From NCBI GenBank assembly GCA_902470895.1, contig CABRID010000103.1, positions 1 to 7,103 of the forward strand: a stretch of 7,103 nt of DNA. Reading direction: 5' to 3'. Made by a program: the position numbers and the translations under genes. This stretch comes from an uncultured Collinsella sp. Its GTDB lineage: Bacteria > Actinomycetota > Coriobacteriia > Coriobacteriales > Coriobacteriaceae. Each line of letters starts with the position of its first letter. Positions within the stretch are counted from its first letter, which is position 1. Below, piece after piece: positions 6,153 through 7,103 of the stretch. Under the pieces are notes generated by a model. The model was not told the origin of the DNA. It ran no database searches and saw nothing but the letters and a program-made list of their open reading frames with translations.

Positions 6153-6187
6153 ATTATGCAAGGTCGAATTATGCAAGGTTGCATAAT
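6153..6187. repeat. Triple ATTATGCAA motif, operator-like
   Basis: ATTATGCAAGGT occurs twice in tandem (6153-6164 and 6168-6179), 15 bases apart. The second copy overlaps an inverted copy, forming ATTATGCAA-GG-TTGCATAAT (6168-6187) with perfect 9-bp arms. It is AT-rich in GC-rich surroundings and lies upstream of ybaB, as expected for a regulator binding site. On the - strand two copies of CATAAT also resemble -10 boxes, but neither has a -35 box at a good distance. Confidence 0.5.
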
Positions 6188-6306
6188 ATCGCACACTCAA
6201 TCTAGTAGAGCCGAATCCGGCATTTCATGTGCGCCACTAAATAGGGTTGATTTCCGATCTCAGCCGAACACATTAGGCGGACAGGCCGTTCCCGCAGCTA
6301 GCCGAA

Positions 6307-6346
6307 CGCCCCCGAGGCCCCATCCGGGCCCCGGGGGCGCCGTTTT
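6307..6346. terminator. Strong GC hairpin with T-tract on the + strand
   Basis: Arms at 6307-6320 and 6326-6339 (CGCCCCCGAGGCCC and GGGCCCCGGGGGCG) pair at 13 of 14 positions around the loop CATCC, followed by CCGTTTT on the + strand. On the - strand the odd pair becomes a G-U wobble, making a full 14-bp stem that could stop transcripts leaving the IS30 transposase, although no T-tract follows in that direction. Confidence 0.55.
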
Positions 6347-6471
6347 CCCAGTTGAAGGAACGGTGGAGATGTGTTTCGATGGGTCCGGTGGCCATGCTCC
6401 GCCTGCCGCCCGGCACCTCTTCCCAGACTTAGCCGGACGGTCGGTCCGTCTATTCCGTTTTCGCCCTTAGG

Positions 6472-7103
6472 CTAGGCCAGCGGGGCATCGCCCCTCTCTG
6501 CGCGCGCCCTCTCGATGAGCCCCGGCGTCAGGTCGAGTTCGCCGATGGGCACGTCCCCCACGCCGTAGGCGTCCAGCAGCGCCGCCGCGTCCTCCCCGAG
6601 CATCGCCCTGAAGGCGCGCGCGGGCGTCGAGAAGCCGAGCGCGCCGCGGGGCTCGGAGTTCACGTGCGACATGGCGAGCGCCATGTCGGCCGGGGATAGC
6701 CGGTCGAACCTGAGCCCGGCGCCCTTGGGCAGCAGCTTCCTGATCTCGACGTGGTTGCGCTCGCAGGCGCCCTTCTGGTCGCTGCGCCCGGGGTCGCAGT
6801 AGAACGGCCTCGTCTCGCCCGGCCCCTCGCCGAGCAGCGCCGCGATCGCCGCCTCGTCGGAGAACTCGGCGCCGTTGTCGGTGAGCACGGCGCGGAACAC
6901 GCGGCGCGCCCCGTCGGCGCCGAGGACCGCCCGGACGCCCTCCAGGGCGGCCGCGACGCACCCGGCGGTCTTCCCGCCCAGCGGCAGCGCGAGCTGCAGC
7001 CTGCTGGGGCGGTGCAGCAGCGTGAGCAGGCACGCGGAGTCCTCCCGGGCGCCCTCGACGGTGTCCATCTCCCAGGCCGCGGCGCACGCGTCCTCCCCGA
7101 GGG
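6472..7103 (-). CDS. IS30-family transposase, C-terminal part (5' end outside window)
   Basis: The frame is open to the right edge and ends at the TAG at 6472-6474, so about 210 residues of the C-terminal part are present. They make up the integrase core (rve, DDE) domain. WEMDTVEG, at 7053-7074, holds the first catalytic Asp; LTDNGAEF holds the second Asp; and DQKGACERNHVEIRKLLPKG holds the catalytic Glu in the typical IS30 ERNH context. The N-terminal helix-turn-helix DNA-binding part is missing because of the window edge. The C-terminal segment SPADMALAMSHVNSEPRGALGFSTPARAF matches the family's usual ending (N..PR..LG..TP...F). IS30 transposases cut and join element ends marked by inverted repeats. 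Codon use is nearly all G/C at third positions, like the IS110 gene and unlike ybaB, recR and the kinase operon. The ATG at 7068 is internal to the catalytic domain and is not the real start. Confidence 0.93.
   Translation of the reverse strand, partial: LGEDACAAAWEMDTVEGAREDSACLLTLLHRPSRLQLALPLGGKTAGCVAAALEGVRAVLGADGARRVFRAVLTDNGAEFSDEAAIAALLGEGPGETRPFYCDPGRSDQKGACERNHVEIRKLLPKGAGLRFDRLSPADMALAMSHVNSEPRGALGFSTPARAFRAMLGEDAAALLDAYGVGDVPIGELDLTPGLIERARAERGDAPLA
6472..7103 (-). mobile_element. IS30-family insertion sequence, partial (minimum extent)
   Basis: The element contains the transposase part and extends some distance left of 6472. The inverted repeat and target duplication could not be located because only one end is in the window. 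Confidence 0.8.

Larger units (their letters stand above)
6003..6471. other. Gene-free stretch between ybaB and the IS30 transposase
   Basis: No credible gene was found on either strand. In order it holds a perfect 14-bp palindrome CGTGCGGCCGCACG (6004-6017) next to the ybaB ribosome binding site, the candidate extended -10 box, the ATTATGCAA repeat, a moderately AT-rich part to about 6260, a strong hairpin at 6307-6339, and about 130 bases of GC-rich sequence after the IS30 stop codon. The last part probably contains the IS30 end, but without the other end its inverted repeat cannot be identified. dnaX, often found upstream of ybaB, is absent from this stretch. Confidence 0.6.

Noticed and set aside
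6360..6460. GC-rich stretch considered as a signal recognition particle RNA, because that gene can lie near dnaX-ybaB-recR
   Set aside because: The conserved GGAAGG/AGCAGCC core of the RNA is not present on either strand.
1..7103. Composite transposon bounded by the two insertion sequences
   Set aside because: The elements belong to different families (IS110 and IS30), so they cannot mobilise the segment jointly by shared ends, and recR-ybaB is housekeeping DNA.
1..7103. CRISPR array, tRNA, rRNA or known riboswitch
   Set aside because: No regularly spaced repeats, cloverleaf patterns or recognisable riboswitch cores were seen on either strand.

Overview
The window is GC-rich bacterial chromosome. 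Its gene content (a Ser/Thr kinase/FHA cluster, a ybaB-recR pair, IS110 and IS30 transposases with almost only G or C at third codon positions) and its protein style suggest an actinobacterium, most likely a gut Coriobacteriia member such as Collinsella. That assignment is from recall of family style, not from a search.

Layout: (1) 1-784, the C-terminal part of an IS110-family transposase on the + strand, cut by the left edge. (2) 785-1127, a gene-free stretch with the unresolved IS110 right end, several small hairpins and a strong terminator-like hairpin at 1039-1070. (3) 1128-4813, a compact three-gene operon on the - strand. In transcription order it encodes a single-pass membrane protein with a Ser/Gly-rich extracytoplasmic linker (4813-3908), a Ser/Thr protein kinase with about four C-terminal membrane segments (3911-2070), and an FHA-domain protein (2066-1128). 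The first two genes overlap by ATGA and the last two are 3 bases apart. (4) 4814-5059, the leader of that operon, with a terminator-like hairpin before the ribosome binding site and two near-identical palindromes, then a perfect 17-bp terminator for recR. (5) 5060-5990, recR and ybaB on the - strand, complete and ordinary. (6) 5991-6471, a 5' region with a repeated palindromic motif, a candidate promoter and another strong hairpin. No dnaX is visible next to ybaB. (7) 6472-7103, the C-terminal part of an IS30-family transposase on the - strand, cut by the right edge.

How the parts work together: RecR and YbaB are housekeeping nucleoid and DNA-repair proteins. The kinase/FHA/anchored-protein operon looks like a self-contained phospho-signalling unit: a surface-exposed candidate sensor, a membrane kinase, and a cytoplasmic phosphothreonine reader. 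I do not recognise it as a named system, and it is the most interesting item here. The two IS fragments are of different families, so they do not form a composite transposon, but they show that both flanks have been reached by mobile DNA.
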